The notes under the pieces were generated by a model. The model was not told the origin of the DNA. It searched no databases and was given only the letters and a program-made list of their open reading frames with translations. A DNA stretch of 64,000 nt from Perilla frutescens (Eukaryota > Streptophyta > Magnoliopsida > Lamiales > Lamiaceae): the NCBI GenBank assembly GCA_026008535.1, contig BRKX01000004.1, positions 41,048,501 through 41,112,500 on the forward strand, in the 5' to 3' direction. Below, in pieces: positions 12,401 through 25,285 of the stretch (position 1 is its first letter; each line of letters starts with the position of its first letter). The position numbers were made by a program, and so were the translations under genes.

Positions 12401-12720
12401 CTAAAGCCGAAATTAGGGGCTGGAATGGAAGGGATGTTGACTGTCCGTTTCTATTTGGTTTTATAAAAAATTTTACTTACTATGTTTTGAAGACTTGCGT
12501 CTTTTTTTTTTCTTTTTTTTTTGACTCACACACACGACACGTGGTATTCAGAAGATTTGACCCGTAATTTTTAATCTCCAAATAACATAACTCCACCATT
12601 AAATCATTTCCACCGAGACGACTTACTTATATTTTTTTTTTATAATGTAATACAACCCGTGCGATAAAGTATCATATTTTAAAGATAAAATAATATTTTA
12701 GATCCCCTTATTTTTAAATT

Positions 12721-13092
12721 GGAGAATTGTCGATTCAGGACCTGAAAGATGAGTAACCCATCAATGCAGGACCTATGAAAACTCTCAATCCAAGACTCGA
12801 AATATGAAAACTCTCAAATAAAAAGATAAATTAATATTTTAGATCCCCTTATTTTTAAATTTTTTTTATTAGATTTAATAGATAATTAATGGAGAAATTT
12901 TCATTGAAAATTAATTAAAAAATAAAAAGAAATAAAAATTCGTGATTTTTGAGGTGCTGGATTGAGAATTTTCATCTTTCGAGTCCTGAATTGAGAGTTT
13001 TCATTTTTCGAGTCCTGAATTGAGAGTTTTCATCTTTCGAGTCCTGAATCGATAAATTATCCATCTTTCAAGTCCTTGATTGAAAATTCTCC
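12721..13092. mobile_element. Inverted-repeat (foldback) element built from ~30-bp units
   Basis: The outer ends are GGAGAATT...GATTCAGGACCTGAAAGATG on the left and its diverged reverse complement on the right (ending TTGATTGAAAATTCTCC at 13092). The right arm repeats 'gagtcctgaattgagagttttcat' about three times and the left arm holds fewer, inverted copies. AT-rich sequence (tttaaatt / tttaaaat) flanks it. No coding sequence; superfamily unknown. Confidence 0.6.
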
Positions 13093-13763
13093 TTTAAAAT
13101 TTTATTTTGAATTGAGTCCCTCTATTTTATTTGGTAAAAATGGGGTTTTTGTACTATAAATATAATTAAAATCAAGTATATGTTATGTACAATCAATTTA
13201 GATAAAATATAGTTGGACTTGATTTTAACGAAATTGATAGTACGATCACCCAATTCGAAAACAAAAATAAATTTTTTTTTTAAATAAACAAATAAAAATT
13301 GAAAAAATAATTAAATAAAAAATAAAAATTTACTTAAAAAATTTAATATAAATCAAAATTAAATTTTATTAAAAAATTTAATATCACTGTAATTTTATTT
13401 TTTATTTTTTGAAAAAATTCAAACAATAGTTTAAAATTTTTATTTTTAGTAATTGACATTTTTTATTTTATTTAACTATTGTTTCATTTTTTTTAATTTA
13501 CTTTTTTTTGAAAATTAAATTAAATTATAGCAGTTTATAAAAATTAATTTAATTTTTTTAAAATTAAAATAAAAAAGTCGAATAATAGTTTTTAAAAAAT
13601 TTGATTTTTTAAATAAATTTAAAATTTTTATTTATTTATTAAAAAATTAATTTTATTTTTGTTTTTGAATGGGATCTATGTACTATTAATTTTGTTAAAA
13701 TTAAGTCCTTCTGTTAACAAATCAAATGACTTGATTTTAAGCAAAGTGTTAGTATAACTATAA
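13093..13763. other. Extremely AT-rich intergenic DNA
   Basis: Long A/T stretches with 'aaataaaaattt' words. No genes, RNA or terminal repeats are recognised. Confidence 0.4.
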
Positions 13764-14672
13764 GGCCATCTCCAACAGTTTTCACCAGAATACAGTTAAC
13801 TATACACTATACTACAGTTAAAGTTATACATTTTCAATTTTCATCTCCAACAACATCACTCTACATTTCACCCTACAAAGGAATATTCCCTTTTTATACT
13901 CATTGATTTAATTTTTTTATCGAATTATTTAATTTAATATGATTATATATATATATATATATTAATACTCTTGCTCATTATTTTTTATTTTTAATTAATA
14001 TATGATTAAATTTTATTTTTATTTTTATTTTTTGTATTTTTGTATTTTTATTAATTATGTATTTGTATTGTTTATTGTAATATATTTGTGGCTTTGTATC
14101 GTTTATTATAATATATTTATGGTTTTGTATTGTTAAGTATGTATGTAATTCTTTTTTTTTTTTAATTATATATTTTATATTTTAATTAAATTTTATTTTT
14201 TATTTTTGTATTTTTATTAACTTTGTATTTGTATTGTTTATTGTAATATATTTGTGGTTTTGTATCGTTTATTATAATATATTTGTGGTTTTGTATTGTT
14301 AAATATGTATGTAATTCTATTTTTTTTTAATTATGTATTTTATGTTTTAAAACATAAAATAAGAAATTTAATACAAAATATAAAAAACCAACCAAATATA
14401 TACCACAATTATATAATGAAAGAAAGAAAAAAAAAAAAGAAAGAGAAAATCAGCTGCCAATATTAACATTGAAAGAAAAGAAAAGAAGAAAAAAGGATAA
14501 ATAGCCTGCCGAGAGTGAACAGTGCCACGGTTATTTAACCGAGACACTGTTCATTCTCCCCCAAACCACCGAGCCGAGACAGCTTCTATTGGAGGAAGCC
14601 AATTGCTAATTTTGCACTAAATTCCACCGTTTACCGAGTCGTCCCCCCGCTCTTGGAGAAGCTCTAGGGACC
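13764..14672. mobile_element. Possible non-autonomous DNA element with CTCCAA-type ends and an internal tandem duplication
   Basis: The left end, GGCCATCTCCAACAG, and the reversed right end, GAGCTTCTCCAAGAG, share a CTCCAAVAG core seen at the ends of many plant PIF/Harbinger and hAT MITEs (family knowledge). Inside, a 166-bp segment is duplicated in tandem (the word ATTTGTATTG recurs at 14061 and 14227). The 3' part contains a short GC-richer inverted block (ggttatttaaccgagacac). The terminal match is weak and no target duplication is convincing. Confidence 0.35.
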
Positions 14673-15444
14673 TCATTTTGTAATTTGGCCATGAGTTTGT
14701 ATCAATATTGCTCTAATTATCCTATTGAGTTTGTACCATCGGACGTGTTGCACCAATATCTAAGTCTTTTTTTTAGAAGATAAAATATTCTAAAATTATG
14801 ACAAGAAAAGGTAAATATGAATAACAAAATAACACACATATTTAAGTGAAAATTCAAGATCAGAAAAAAAACGAGCAAATGAGAACTTCACTATGAATTG
14901 AATATAGGTACGATTATAGTTCAAAGTTACAACCATAAATCACAAACAAAACTGAATATTTATAAAAGGTCCAATCCATTAAGTCTCAACTATATTGGCA
15001 AAAAATTCAAGTTTGTCACACTGCAAGCCTCTTGAGCTCAATCCAAATAAATTCAGATCATCAACATTATCAAAAAATTGGTACATAGATAATTTAGCTA
15101 TCAATTTAAGATCTAATAGATGAAAAGTTGAAAACTATCAATCTAGATCATAAATTATTCAAACGATCATTATAAGATCCAAAAATCATACATTTTGATA
15201 TATTATCTAATAATATATCTAATAAAAATTATTAGATATATTATTTTTTGAATCTTAAATTTGTTAATTTGAACCATTAAAGTTCTTTTTAAATCCCGAA
15301 TTGATGATTAATCAATTTTTAAAACCCAACTTAGTAAATAATACTTCTCGCGTAAGATCGTTTTATAAGTCAAAATTCATTAGACGAGTCAATATTAAGT
15401 TTAAACGCAACCAAACACCAAAAAAATTACAACGTCAATTCTCC
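14673..15444. other. Intergenic AT-rich DNA
   Basis: No coding sequence. A 14-bp perfect inverted repeat with a 5-nt loop (arms TAATATATCTAATA) lies at about 15205-15240. Confidence 0.4.
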
Positions 15445-15733
15445 TGCACACAGAAGACGGTCAATGCGCATTGACTTAGTCGACCCACAAAAAAGAGTTA
15501 AAACGCGTGATGCTTTTTAATGCTACAAATGATATTTTTCAGTGTTACGGTTGAGACTGATTTTAACGTTTTTTTTCATAACCGATACTTTTTAAAGATA
15601 AATGAGATATTTAAACTTTTAAATGATACTTTTTAGTGTTACGATTGATATAGATTTTGACGATTTTTGTTGCGAGTTGACCAAGTCAACGCGTTAATTT
15701 GGGTTGACCGTCTGATGTGACACCTAGTGCACA
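15445..15733. mobile_element. MITE-like inverted-repeat element
   Basis: The ends pair as AGACGGTCAATGCGCATTGA...CTTAGTC on the left and, reversed, AGACGGTCAACCC...AACGCGTTGACTTGGTC on the right. The interior holds two related direct units, one at about 15519-15570 and one at about 15622-15665, each with an 'aatgatactttttagtgttacg'-like core. Boundaries and superfamily are uncertain. A decayed relative may sit at 6380-6500. Confidence 0.5.
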
Positions 15734-16019
15734 CAAGACCACCCAAATTACAAATATATCACTTAATATGTAATTAAATTCCAAAATTTAACCAAATTTA
15801 TAATTTTAACTCATAAAATAATCTCACACAATTTTTCGTGATAAATAAAACTATTTTATAATAAGATTCTCCAAACAATTAATTTATTAAAGTCCCCACA
15901 TCATTTTGTCGAAAAAATTATGACACCTATTCATGAATTAGGGTTGGGTTCATCCCTCACTTCTGTTGTGTACTCAAATCATCTAAAATAAATCTCTTTC
16001 ATTTCAAATTAAATTTCTT

Positions 16020-16468
16020 TATTTGCAAAATCAAATACCTTTCTTCTTCTTTCCTTATAGTCAGCCAATTTTCCTTTTAGTCACCAATTTCAATAATCTG
16101 GAGCCGTACACTGATGATCTGATTCTTTCTTTAATTTTAAGACAGCTGGTCAACAACTTAATCACTACTGTAAAAACACACCTGAGAATTGTATCCCTAC
16201 TAAATATTGATGCAGTGTTTTTCGATATATCGTATTGGAATAATCACTGGATTGTTTCTCATTGCCGTTGAAGCCGAAAACAAGGTAAAAATCAAATCTG
16301 TTTTTTTTTTTTTTTTTTTTTCAAATACAAAAATGACAGCTTTTACATGTATAAACATGTGTGGAATGCTGCATGTATTGCTTACTTTTCATTAGCATTT
16401 AATCGATTTTACTTAATTATCGAATGTTCCCAGAGAAAAGAAAAGGGCCCAGAAAAGTTTTGGATTGA
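16020..16468 (+). promoter_or_regulatory. 5'UTR with intron of the ARID-ELM2 gene
   Basis: Upstream of the ATG at 16469 a likely 5'UTR intron runs from the donor AACAAG|GTAAAA (GT at 16285) to the acceptor TTCCCAG (AG ends at 16433). It includes a long T run near 16301-16321. The CT-rich stretch around 16000-16070 may mark the promoter or start region. Open frames here are AT-rich and not credible proteins. Confidence 0.45.
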
Positions 16469-19400
16469 ATGGTGAGAGAGAAAGAGGTTAATGGAAAAAT
16501 GGAAAAACGTAATAAGTTGAAAGATGATGACGGTGGTGGTGGAAATGTTATAAAGAATTTCAGGTTTGCTTTTGATCTCAATTTTCAGATAGAGAAGCAC
16601 CGTTTTGATTCTTGTAAGCAGAGGCTGAGGAGTTTGTTTGATCAAGTAGTTGTTGCTTTTTTGAGAAATAAGTCTGGTGGCAAATGCCATAGGCCTATTC
16701 CGGCATTGTGTGGCGACGGGCGTCCAGTTGATTTGTTTAAGCTTTTTTGGCTTGTGAGGAAATTTGGTGGATATGACTCTGTTTCAAGAAATAATTTATG
16801 GGGTTTCGTTTCAGAAGAATGTGGATTAGGATGTGGTGTGATTGTATCCCTTAAGTTAATTTACATGAATTATTTGAACGAGCTCGATCAATGGCTACAA
16901 CAAGTGTTTAGCAAGAGAGTGTTGCAGGATGACCATTGTGGATTGATCCAAAAATTGGATTTATTGTCTCAGGAGTTGGAAATTAGGTTCAGAGACCTGT
17001 TGTCGGATAAGCAAAAGCAAGAGCAACTGGAGAAAATTATTAAATCTGTGGGAGAGGCTAATGACCAGGCTCATATCACGATTGATGATTTTGCTTCATC
17101 AGCCGAGAACACGGCAGCAAAGACTGCGAATGAAGTAAATGACTTTTTTAGAGGACGAGTTATTGATGACAGAGGAACATATTGCAGTGAAGATGGTGAT
17201 GACACCACGGTATCAACCAAAAAACAGATTGACAGGATCATCAACAAAGTCCTAAATTGTAGAGAAACTAATACTGCTACTGCTGTTGAAAATGATGATG
17301 GAAAATTTTCTGCCCATGAAAACAATGGTTCCTGTATATCACCCAAAAAAGTTGTTAAGAAGGTCACTAGCAGAAATCCTGATCATTCTGAAAATATTAC
17401 TGATGGTGAAGAGAGATTCAGTGTTCAACCGGGTATTGATAATATGATTCCATCCAAATGTGATGTCGAAAAGGTTCCGAGTTCTCGAAAGAGAAAACAT
17501 CAATCTCATTCCTTTTCAGGAATGCTAAACTGGTTGATCCAGGCTGCAAAACGTTCAAATGATCCTTCAGTCGGGTTGATACCGGAATGTTCCAAGTGGA
17601 GTGACTATGGGTATGGGGAGTTCTGGGCTGAAGCCCTGTTAGTTCGAGAAGCATTGCTGATGAAAAAGCATGCTAGTAAAGCTGCAGGTGAAGTCCTAAA
17701 GGTAACAGCTTTATGTTTCTTGATTGTTTTTTATGATTCTACATATGACAGATCCTTAATCAAAATAGATGAATAAATAACTAAATCTGCAATTTCACTA
17801 TGTCACACCTTAAATCTATAATATTAAGTGCAATTCCCCAATTAAGTTTGTGCAATCTTTGGGAATGTTAACTTTGTTATACGTGTCTATCCTGTGGGTT
17901 TAGTTGTTTAGATGAAATGTCTCAGTGATAAGCTCTCTGCCTCAAGCTGTTGTATCCATACCCCCTGTCATTTTCCTCTTCGTAACCATGGAGAGCTGAA
18001 CTATAGGAGAATGGTTATATCATTCACATGGTCTAGCTCATCTTTTCAATCTCAAAGTTATGCATATGCCATGTCTCTTGAGATTTCAGTTGCACTCACA
18101 ATCATTGTTTTATTAGTTGAAAAGGAGACATTTTTCTGGAAATAATGAGCATTTCGTTTTAGATACAAACGTTGCAACTTGGGGAATATTTAAGTTAAAA
18201 CCCTGTAATTATCTAGTTATTTCCATATATTCTAAAATCATTATCGAGTGTCGAAGACCATACATATTGGTGGATAGCCCCTTTTTTCTTTTTCTTTTTT
18301 ACTTCTATAGTGAAGATAGAGTAATTGTTTATTAAATTTAAATGAACGTACTCGTGAAGGAAATGATCTTTACATGGAACTGAATCTAAATAAAATATAT
18401 AAATATAAAAAATCCTAATAAAATTTGAAAATGAATCAAGGAAACCGTTACCTCAGAATTGGGATCTAGATTTTCCTTTTAGGATAGGTGAAATGAATTG
18501 GGGGAGGGCCTTCTAGAATTCACTATGATGATCAAGATCAGCTTTGATGACCATTTCTATGAGATGATTGGTGTAAATCATTAGTTTCATCTCATCGCTC
18601 CCATGAAGACTTGTATGAGTTATAGAATCCCACGTATTGATGGCCTGAACTGCAAATATCCACTTAAAACAAATAGATATGAGATGAGTTTATATATCTA
18701 TAGTGATGAAGCCCTGTTAGAAGCCTAGAAGCCTAGAACTATGTTAATTTTAATTGCAAGGTGAGACATATGCCAAAATTAAGAATGACATTCATGTATG
18801 ATTGATTCTAGAGGCTGAACATTAGCAGATTGTCTGGGCAGAGTGTTTATTATGCATGAAAAATAGTATTGATCATTTCTTATTAGTTCGCCTTCCATCT
18901 CAGGCATATTCTTAATGGTGGGTATAGTATTGAATTCAGAATTAAGGAACCCTCTTAGGGTTAAATATTTTGATTTTGATAGAGTAAAGGGCATTCAAAG
19001 ATTGTTTCTTGTTTGCAAAGTAATTACAAAGAAACAAAAGAGATACTGAGTAATCCTGTCAAAAAAATGGCCTGCACAGCGTAGAGCAGAAGTGTTCACT
19101 AATTTTATCCTTGATCCCTACCTCTATAATCTACTATGTTTACAATAAACACAAGAATGTACCTATCCCTAAAATAAGCTGACGAATCATAAGTATAATA
19201 TACATCCAAAAAGAAAAAACCGTAAACTTATTAATGCCGTATTGCTGCCATCTGAGCACAACCTTGTCCTTAAGAATGTGATAACGAAACCACCCTCCTA
19301 AGTCAACCATAGTCTGCGAGATTGACCTTGTCTCCATACTCTCCAACAGCAATTGCTTGTGCCCACTGCATGGTATCAAATATATCAGCAACATCCTCAG

Positions 19401-22400
19401 AATGGATGCAAACATAATTGTCTCATGCAAACCATTGAAAAATAATTCTAAGCAATGTGAATCAGAGAGTTTGGGATGCATGCCGCATGGATCACAAAGG
19501 CGTCCACGTAACTGTCCCAGTTTGCTTTCTCATGGCCAAGGACCCAAAGGAATCTCCTCTTTTGCGAAGTTGTTCCTTTGATGCAAATGAAAATATTGTT
19601 CTGAGCGTGAGTTCCAAGCCACTATGTCAATATCCTAAAACACAGGGAAGTTGACTTGTTTAGCCGAAATCATAATGTCACCACTAGAGAGTAGAGACCA
19701 CCACTGTGGCCTAGCGGCCTGTGGGAGGCAAAGAAGCTGTGTCAGCGCCTCCACTGCTTGACAAATCCTAGCCCTGAATTGGGATAGCCAACATTTCCTT
19801 GATTTTATCCAAATTTTCAAATTGAGGTGCAGGTTGGCAAACTCTACCCATAACAAATTGATGCCCTTCTCCACCGCATCCATTCATGTCTCCATTTGTG
19901 ACATTAGTATGAATCGACTGAGAGAGCAGCAGGTCAGACCAAAGGGCAATCAAAGACTGTTTATTGTTTGAAAAGAGAATCAGAAAGAAACAATATAGAT
20001 ATTGAGTAATCTTATCAGACCAAAGCTTAGCCAACTTAAAGACGAATTATTCACTAATCTTCTCCATGATCCCTACCTCTACAATCTTTTTCTATTTATA
20101 ATAAACAATATAACTCATCAGATTTTGAATGCTGGCAACTTAATAAAAAACGTTTCCATGCTTCTGGTCATGAGGAAGGAATTATTGTGCTAAGAATTGA
20201 TCCTCACAGAATGCTCAGGTAGTTCACCCTTCAAATTTTGCCTTGATGTGATGCTAGGGATTTTTCTCGCTGGGCATAAATTTACAACCTTTATGCTACT
20301 TTATGACATTTACATTAAACCTCAAGTTCATTTTCCGTCAAAGGTTTCCTAATATGTTTTAAGCTTATTTCAAAGCTTACAAACTCTATTTGACAACCAC
20401 ATCTAATAGATATCATGGAAATGTTAAGGAAGCAGTTCATTCTGTAATACTTGGAAGAAAGGGGGGTTATGCATAATTAAGGGAATTTACATCTTACACA
20501 AAGTCATGATAAATCTATCTTAAATTCATTGTCGAAATATCCCGATGCAAGATTCTCAAGCTGTGGATTTTGACGTGGAGTTTTGTGCCAAAAGGGACGA
20601 TAATGAAAATTTGCTGCAGTGGGAGGTTGAGTTGATGCATGACATGTGCATACCCTTTTTATTGAGAATAATCATTTGAACAACGAAATAATGAAATCGC
20701 TGCAATTAAGTGGATATGCTGTTACTGTTAGAAGAGTATGATAATTCTAGAACATTTTAAATTGTTTTTTTTTTGAAGTTTTGTCCATGCTGTAGGAATC
20801 TATGCATTGAGTTGAAGGTACTTAGAAAAGAGATGAAAAAAAATGAAGTAATGAACTCTAGGTAGCATTACATGAAGCTAGTGGCTAATAAATCATCTAT
20901 CTTAAACATCATATGATTGTTCTTCTAATTTGTCTTGCACATTATTTTACATGTCAACCTATTGAGACCGTTATTTTCTTTGATGTCACTGTACTTTTGG
21001 ATACTTTCTTATCACTTGCAGCAAGACTACTTGCTAACACATTAAGGAAGATTTGCTGGTCTTGAGGTTTCTTTCGGTTTCTGGATCTGTGAAGTTTTTG
21101 CAATGCATACTTTCGTTTTTTAGTCCAGGCAAAAAGGCCTATATGGCTGCCTCTGTTTCTATATGTTTAAATTTGAAGTCAATGCGTGATTTGTGCAATT
21201 TTTTCTAGGGTCCCTTCCCATCTTATTCAAGTCAAATTACCTGCACTAGTTTGTCTTGATTATGTTGGAGTTTCCTCATGAATATCAAAAGCTTGACTTG
21301 TAATCAATCTAGCCTGGCCTTGTATAATGGGATTCCTTGGGTGAGGTGTGAGCCACAATCCAAGAAAAGCCTTAGCCTATAATAGCTTTGAAAGACAATA
21401 TTGACCCTCATCCTTATTTCTCTCTATGAATTCTTTGAAACTTACCTCAACCATCCAATTCTTCACTATCTTTCTCTGTTGTTAATTATCGTATGTTTAT
21501 GATAGAGTTAAGGGTGAAATTTCTCAGAGAAAATAAATATAGTGAAATAGACCGAACAGAAAATAAGAAAACGGCGGAAGCTTGCCCAAGCGCTGATCAG
21601 GAAGAAACTCCTGCCTAAAACCAAATGGCTTCCTCAAATTTCTAATGATCTTTCGGTGATCTAACCTACTACTTAAATAATCAAAGAACTAACCCAAATT
21701 TGAAGCCCAAGCTGGATTAGCCCCATTTCATTATTCTAACCATAAAAATTACTTAGCCTAAATAACTACATTAAATAAGAAAAATAAAGATAGGAAATAC
21801 AAAACATAGAGACCATTCTAAGAATTGATCTGTAACAGTTCATATGCGTACACAATTTTAATTTTTCTAGGAAGTAGAAAAGATATTGGAGTTATTATAA
21901 CTCGAAATTTTAATGTGTAAACAAACTATTTGGAGTAGTTTCCACAAGGTTTTATTTTGATATCTACTCATTGATGATGATCTTATTGCTTCTAACTTTT
22001 CATTGAACATGTTATAATATGGATCAGGATCAGCAGAAGAAGGCAAGGATGCTTCCTTCAATGTACGAGGATGATGTTATCAACCACCAAACTACAGAAA
22101 AACTAAGACACAGCAAGAGGGTACCTTTAATAAAATCACACTCATGTCCATGCTGCAATTCTTCTGTAGCTCCTCAAACTAAAGATGTCATTCATCGAGA
22201 AGCAGATGCGTCTAGGCCGAGAGCACCATCTGAAGTAGTTGTTACTGTTGAGGAGCAGCTTTCAAATATGAATGAGCATAATCCCTGTGATGTGCCAGCT
22301 GAGAGGGAAGTGTCCGTTGGTCCTCTTTTTCAAGCTGAAGTGCCACAGTGGACTGGTATGGCTTCCGATAGTGATACCAAGTGGCTGGGCACGAGAATGT

Positions 22401-23194
22401 GGCCTCCAGAAGATGGTGAAAGAAACTTCATTGTCATGCTGGATCCAATAGGGAAAGGAAGGCATCATCCATGCAATTGTCCATTTCCGGATTCTGTTGA
22501 ATGTGTTAGGTTTCATATTGCCGAGAAGAGGTTAAAGCTAAAGCAAGAACTTGGCTTACTGTTCTATCATTGTAGATTCAATCTCATGGGTGAGGAAGTT
22601 TCCCTTTCTTGGACAAAAGAAGATGAGAAGATATTCAAGGATAATATGAAGTCATATGCCGCTTTCTCAAACAAGTTCTGGAACAATGCTCGGAGGTTCC
22701 TACCTGCAAAAGCGAGGGAAAAACTGGTTAGCTACTACTTCAATGTCTACCTTGTCCAGCGCAGAAGTTATCAGAACCGGGTAACTCCAAACGATGTTGA
22801 TAGTGATGATGACGAAAAAGATTGTGGGTCGATTGGTGGCAGTTTTGGATATAAAGCACTTTATATACCTCGATCTAGTTCAATTTCATGTACCTTGAAC
22901 ACGGATGCAACCAGATCCGTGTTGTCAAATCACAAGGTACAAGCTTTTTCCTGCAACATATACAGCATGAATGCCTTTCATCAAGTTATAGTGTTCACTA
23001 ATAACTGGTTATGCAGAGCTTTGACTGTAATAATTAATTTGCATGCAGTGATTTGGTCATTGTAGAGATTATGTTTTTAGACATATGGAAGTGGAAATGG
23101 AAGTTCAATCCGAAGATTTCGTGGTGGGAGTATCAATTTTGAAGTAGGTCGTTTTCGATCGAGTTTTGGTAGGCTTGTAAATACCTTCTACTGA
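16469..23194 (+). CDS. ARID/BRIGHT DNA-binding, ELM2 and SANT-like domain protein (ARID1/ARID2-type), three exons
   Basis: Exons: 16469-17701, 22028-22936 and 23081-23194. All junctions are GT-AG in phase 0: 2256 nt, 751 aa plus stop. Residues ~52-142 are an ARID domain (core RPVDLFKLFWLVRKFGGYDS, then NNLWGFVSEECG), an AT-rich-DNA-binding helix-turn-helix. After an acidic, low-complexity linker, ~505-540 match ELM2 (VSVGPLFQAEVPQW, KWLGTRMWPPEDGE), and ~603-658 a SANT/Myb-like helical region (LSWTKEDEKIFKDN... KFWNNARRFLPAKAREKLVSYYFNVYL). ARID plus ELM2 is the arrangement of Arabidopsis ARID1 (At2g46040) and At4g11400, nuclear factors linked to histone deacetylase complexes. Exon 2 is placed at the CAG before 22028 because plant homologues continue there with QKK-x-MxPSMYED (from memory). 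The CAG 6 nt further on is an alternative. The last exon is short and less certain. Confidence 0.88.
18985..20115 (-). mobile_element. Internally deleted Ty3/gypsy remnant in the first intron of the ARID gene
   Basis: Two direct repeats of about 165 bp (18985-19150 and 19945-20115) share 'gatccctacctct' with 'tacaataaac' or 'tataataaac' after it, and look like LTR fragments. Between them, on the minus strand, lie gag-like sequence (FPVF...D...AWNSRSEQYFHLH, near 19580-19680) and a pol-end block, FRYHILKDKVVLRW (19250-19300). The latter resembles the FPxFxLEDKVVLxGG tail of gypsy polyproteins. Everything from protease to integrase is missing and stops are frequent, so this is a decayed deletion derivative. 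Confidence 0.5.
21477..21838 (-). repeat. Possible solo LTR in the first intron of the ARID gene
   Basis: On the minus strand the segment opens TGTTACAGATCAATTC and closes ATTAACAACA (TG...CA), with a TATA-like TTATTTAAGTAG in the middle. Flanking 5-mers do not match, so the limits are tentative. Confidence 0.35.
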
Positions 23195-23270
23195 TGCTCA
23201 AGGCCAAGTTTCAGTTACTTCCTATAGAAAGATGTTTCTTGTTAACTTTGTTTTCTCTTAGCATAAAGAG

Positions 23271-23272
23271 TT

Positions 23273-23323
<51 letters not shown>

Positions 23324-23335
23324 CTCTCTCTCTCA
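23271..23335. repeat. (CT)n microsatellite in the 3' flank of the ARID gene
   Basis: About 24 CT units, one GTGTGT interruption, then CT again. It lies about 80 nt after the stop codon and would fall in the 3'UTR, as CU-rich RNA. Confidence 0.95.
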
Positions 23336-23803
23336 CTTCTCCACACATATGCATGCACATCGTTATTTCTTCAATAAGATAATGACACTTGCAAACTTGT
23401 TCAATCATTGTCGAAACAAATGTTAAAGAGCAATTTTGACATGAAGGATGATATGAGTTTAGCCCATGTGATTATTGGAATCAAGATCATTCGGACATAT
23501 GAATAAATTGTTTTGACACAGTCTCATTATGTTAAGAAAATGTTTAAGAAATTCAACACATCTATTAAAATTCCCACCACCATATTATATTTTTAGATTT
23601 CTTTTGACATAAACAGTGGTAGGTTGATATTGTCTTTAGCAACTGAAATATATCTATCTTTTCATATTTTAGTGTATTTTAATCTTTTAGACATAAATGG
23701 TTGCAGTTGATATTGCTTTAATTTACAATTTATAGTTCTATAAATTCAAACGTGAATCATTTTAAATCATAAACTTCTCACAATTCCTGTTGAATTTCAT
23801 TAC

Positions 23804-25280
23804 TGATGCGTAAAATTTTAGTTTTAAAACTCGAATCAACTTGCAAGTGAACAAGTAAATGTAGTACAGGGTGAAACGAGGTCGATTCCACAGGGAAAAA
23901 GAAAGTTTAAATAAGCACGTACTATGACATCGGCTCCTATTTGTTATCTAGACGACGAAATGGATAATTGTTTGATTTAAAACTAACTAAATAATAAAGC
24001 AAAGTAAATAATTGCAATTAACAAATAAATTGGGCAATTAAGGAAAGGAACACTCTTGGGTTGGTTTTATTGGATTAATTAACACAAAATCTAATTATAA
24101 TGGATGCTTAATTTCCAATTCAAGATTACCAAGGCGATCACAAATTTATTCTATATCTCCTCTCGAAGTATATAGAATATGGGGCACATGCATAGGATTA
24201 TTGTCTTCAACTAATACCTAAGTGTGCTTACCAAGAGCACCAATGATCTATGCCTCAACAACTATCTCAAACCTCTCGATTTTATTGATAATTGCTCTTT
24301 GAATTCTAGGATCCTATGTTGAAGCTCATCTCTTAAATTTTGAATCAACATACATAATCATGCTAATTAATTATCAATTAGTTCTCACCAATCAACAATA
24401 CATAACACCCATACATAACAAGAATCCAAAGCATAATCAAGAACCATTAAACATCCAAAATAAACATCATTTATATCTCATAATCCAAATAAAACCAACA
24501 CCCAAGAGTATCAAAGATTTAGCTTCTCATAATTACATGGGTAACCAAAATCTCTACAAGAAGAAACATGATTTTAACAAAATTAAAGAACAAAAGAACC
24601 CGGATGGATGTTTTGGCCTTCAAATCTTGCTTAAACTCTGTTCTTCTTACCCAATCTTCAATTCCCTTTCTTCTATCTTCTTTTCCAAGTATTTCTCTCT
24701 CTAAAAGTGGCTAAAGGTGGAATGGAATGACCTAATTTTGTATTGGGGTGAGTTTATATAGTGGAGGAATAAAAGAATTAAAAGAAAATCAAAAATGGGG
24801 GAAAAAAATGAAAAATCCGAAAACGTGACACATGGGCGTGACACGGAGCCGGTCGCGCCCTGCGGCTTCGTGTCGGGGCTAGGAGGCGCGACCCGGGCGG
24901 AGGATGCTGGCTCGGGTCGCGTTGCAGGTGGTGGAAAATCAGCCGCGGACACGGAGCGGCGGTCGCGGTGCTGGCTGGCTCGGGTCGCGCCTACAGCCCT
25001 GCTCCGATACCTTTCACGGTTTTGCTTCGTTCTCTCTTGTTTTTTGTCCGATTGAGGTGATTTAACTTGCACCGTGCTCCCAATTCGATTCTCTATCTTC
25101 CAATGACATTGGATCACTCAAAAATTCATTTATTCATCCACAATTTTCTGCAAAACTCAAACAAGAAATAAAACTCTCAAGTAGGAAGGTTAAGAGCGCA
25201 ATTTGGGTTAAAACACATGCAAAACTCTTCAATTCACTTCATTTAAACCTCAAAATATTGTGCCAAAATGCCACTCATCA
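23804..25280 (-). repeat. Solo LTR of a Ty3/gypsy element with perfect ATTAC target duplication
   Basis: On the minus strand it runs from TGATGAGTGGCATTTTGG (25280) to TTTTACGCATCA (23804). It is flanked by identical ATTAC 5-mers (23799-23803 and 25281-25285). A TATA box (CTATATAAACTC) lies near 24757-24768. The block TGTGGAATCGACC near the 3' end matches the LTR at 71-1532, so both come from related families. No internal region is present, so an element was lost by LTR-LTR recombination. The GC-rich 24830-25000 section explains the open frames there. Confidence 0.9.
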
Positions 25281-25285
25281 ATTAC

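Noticed and set aside
23194..23408. Open frames of Ser-Leu or Arg-Glu repeats
   Set aside because: Translation of the (CT)n microsatellite.
24701..25117. Overlapping open frames in a GC-rich patch (both strands)
   Set aside because: Inside a solo LTR; composition explains the openness.
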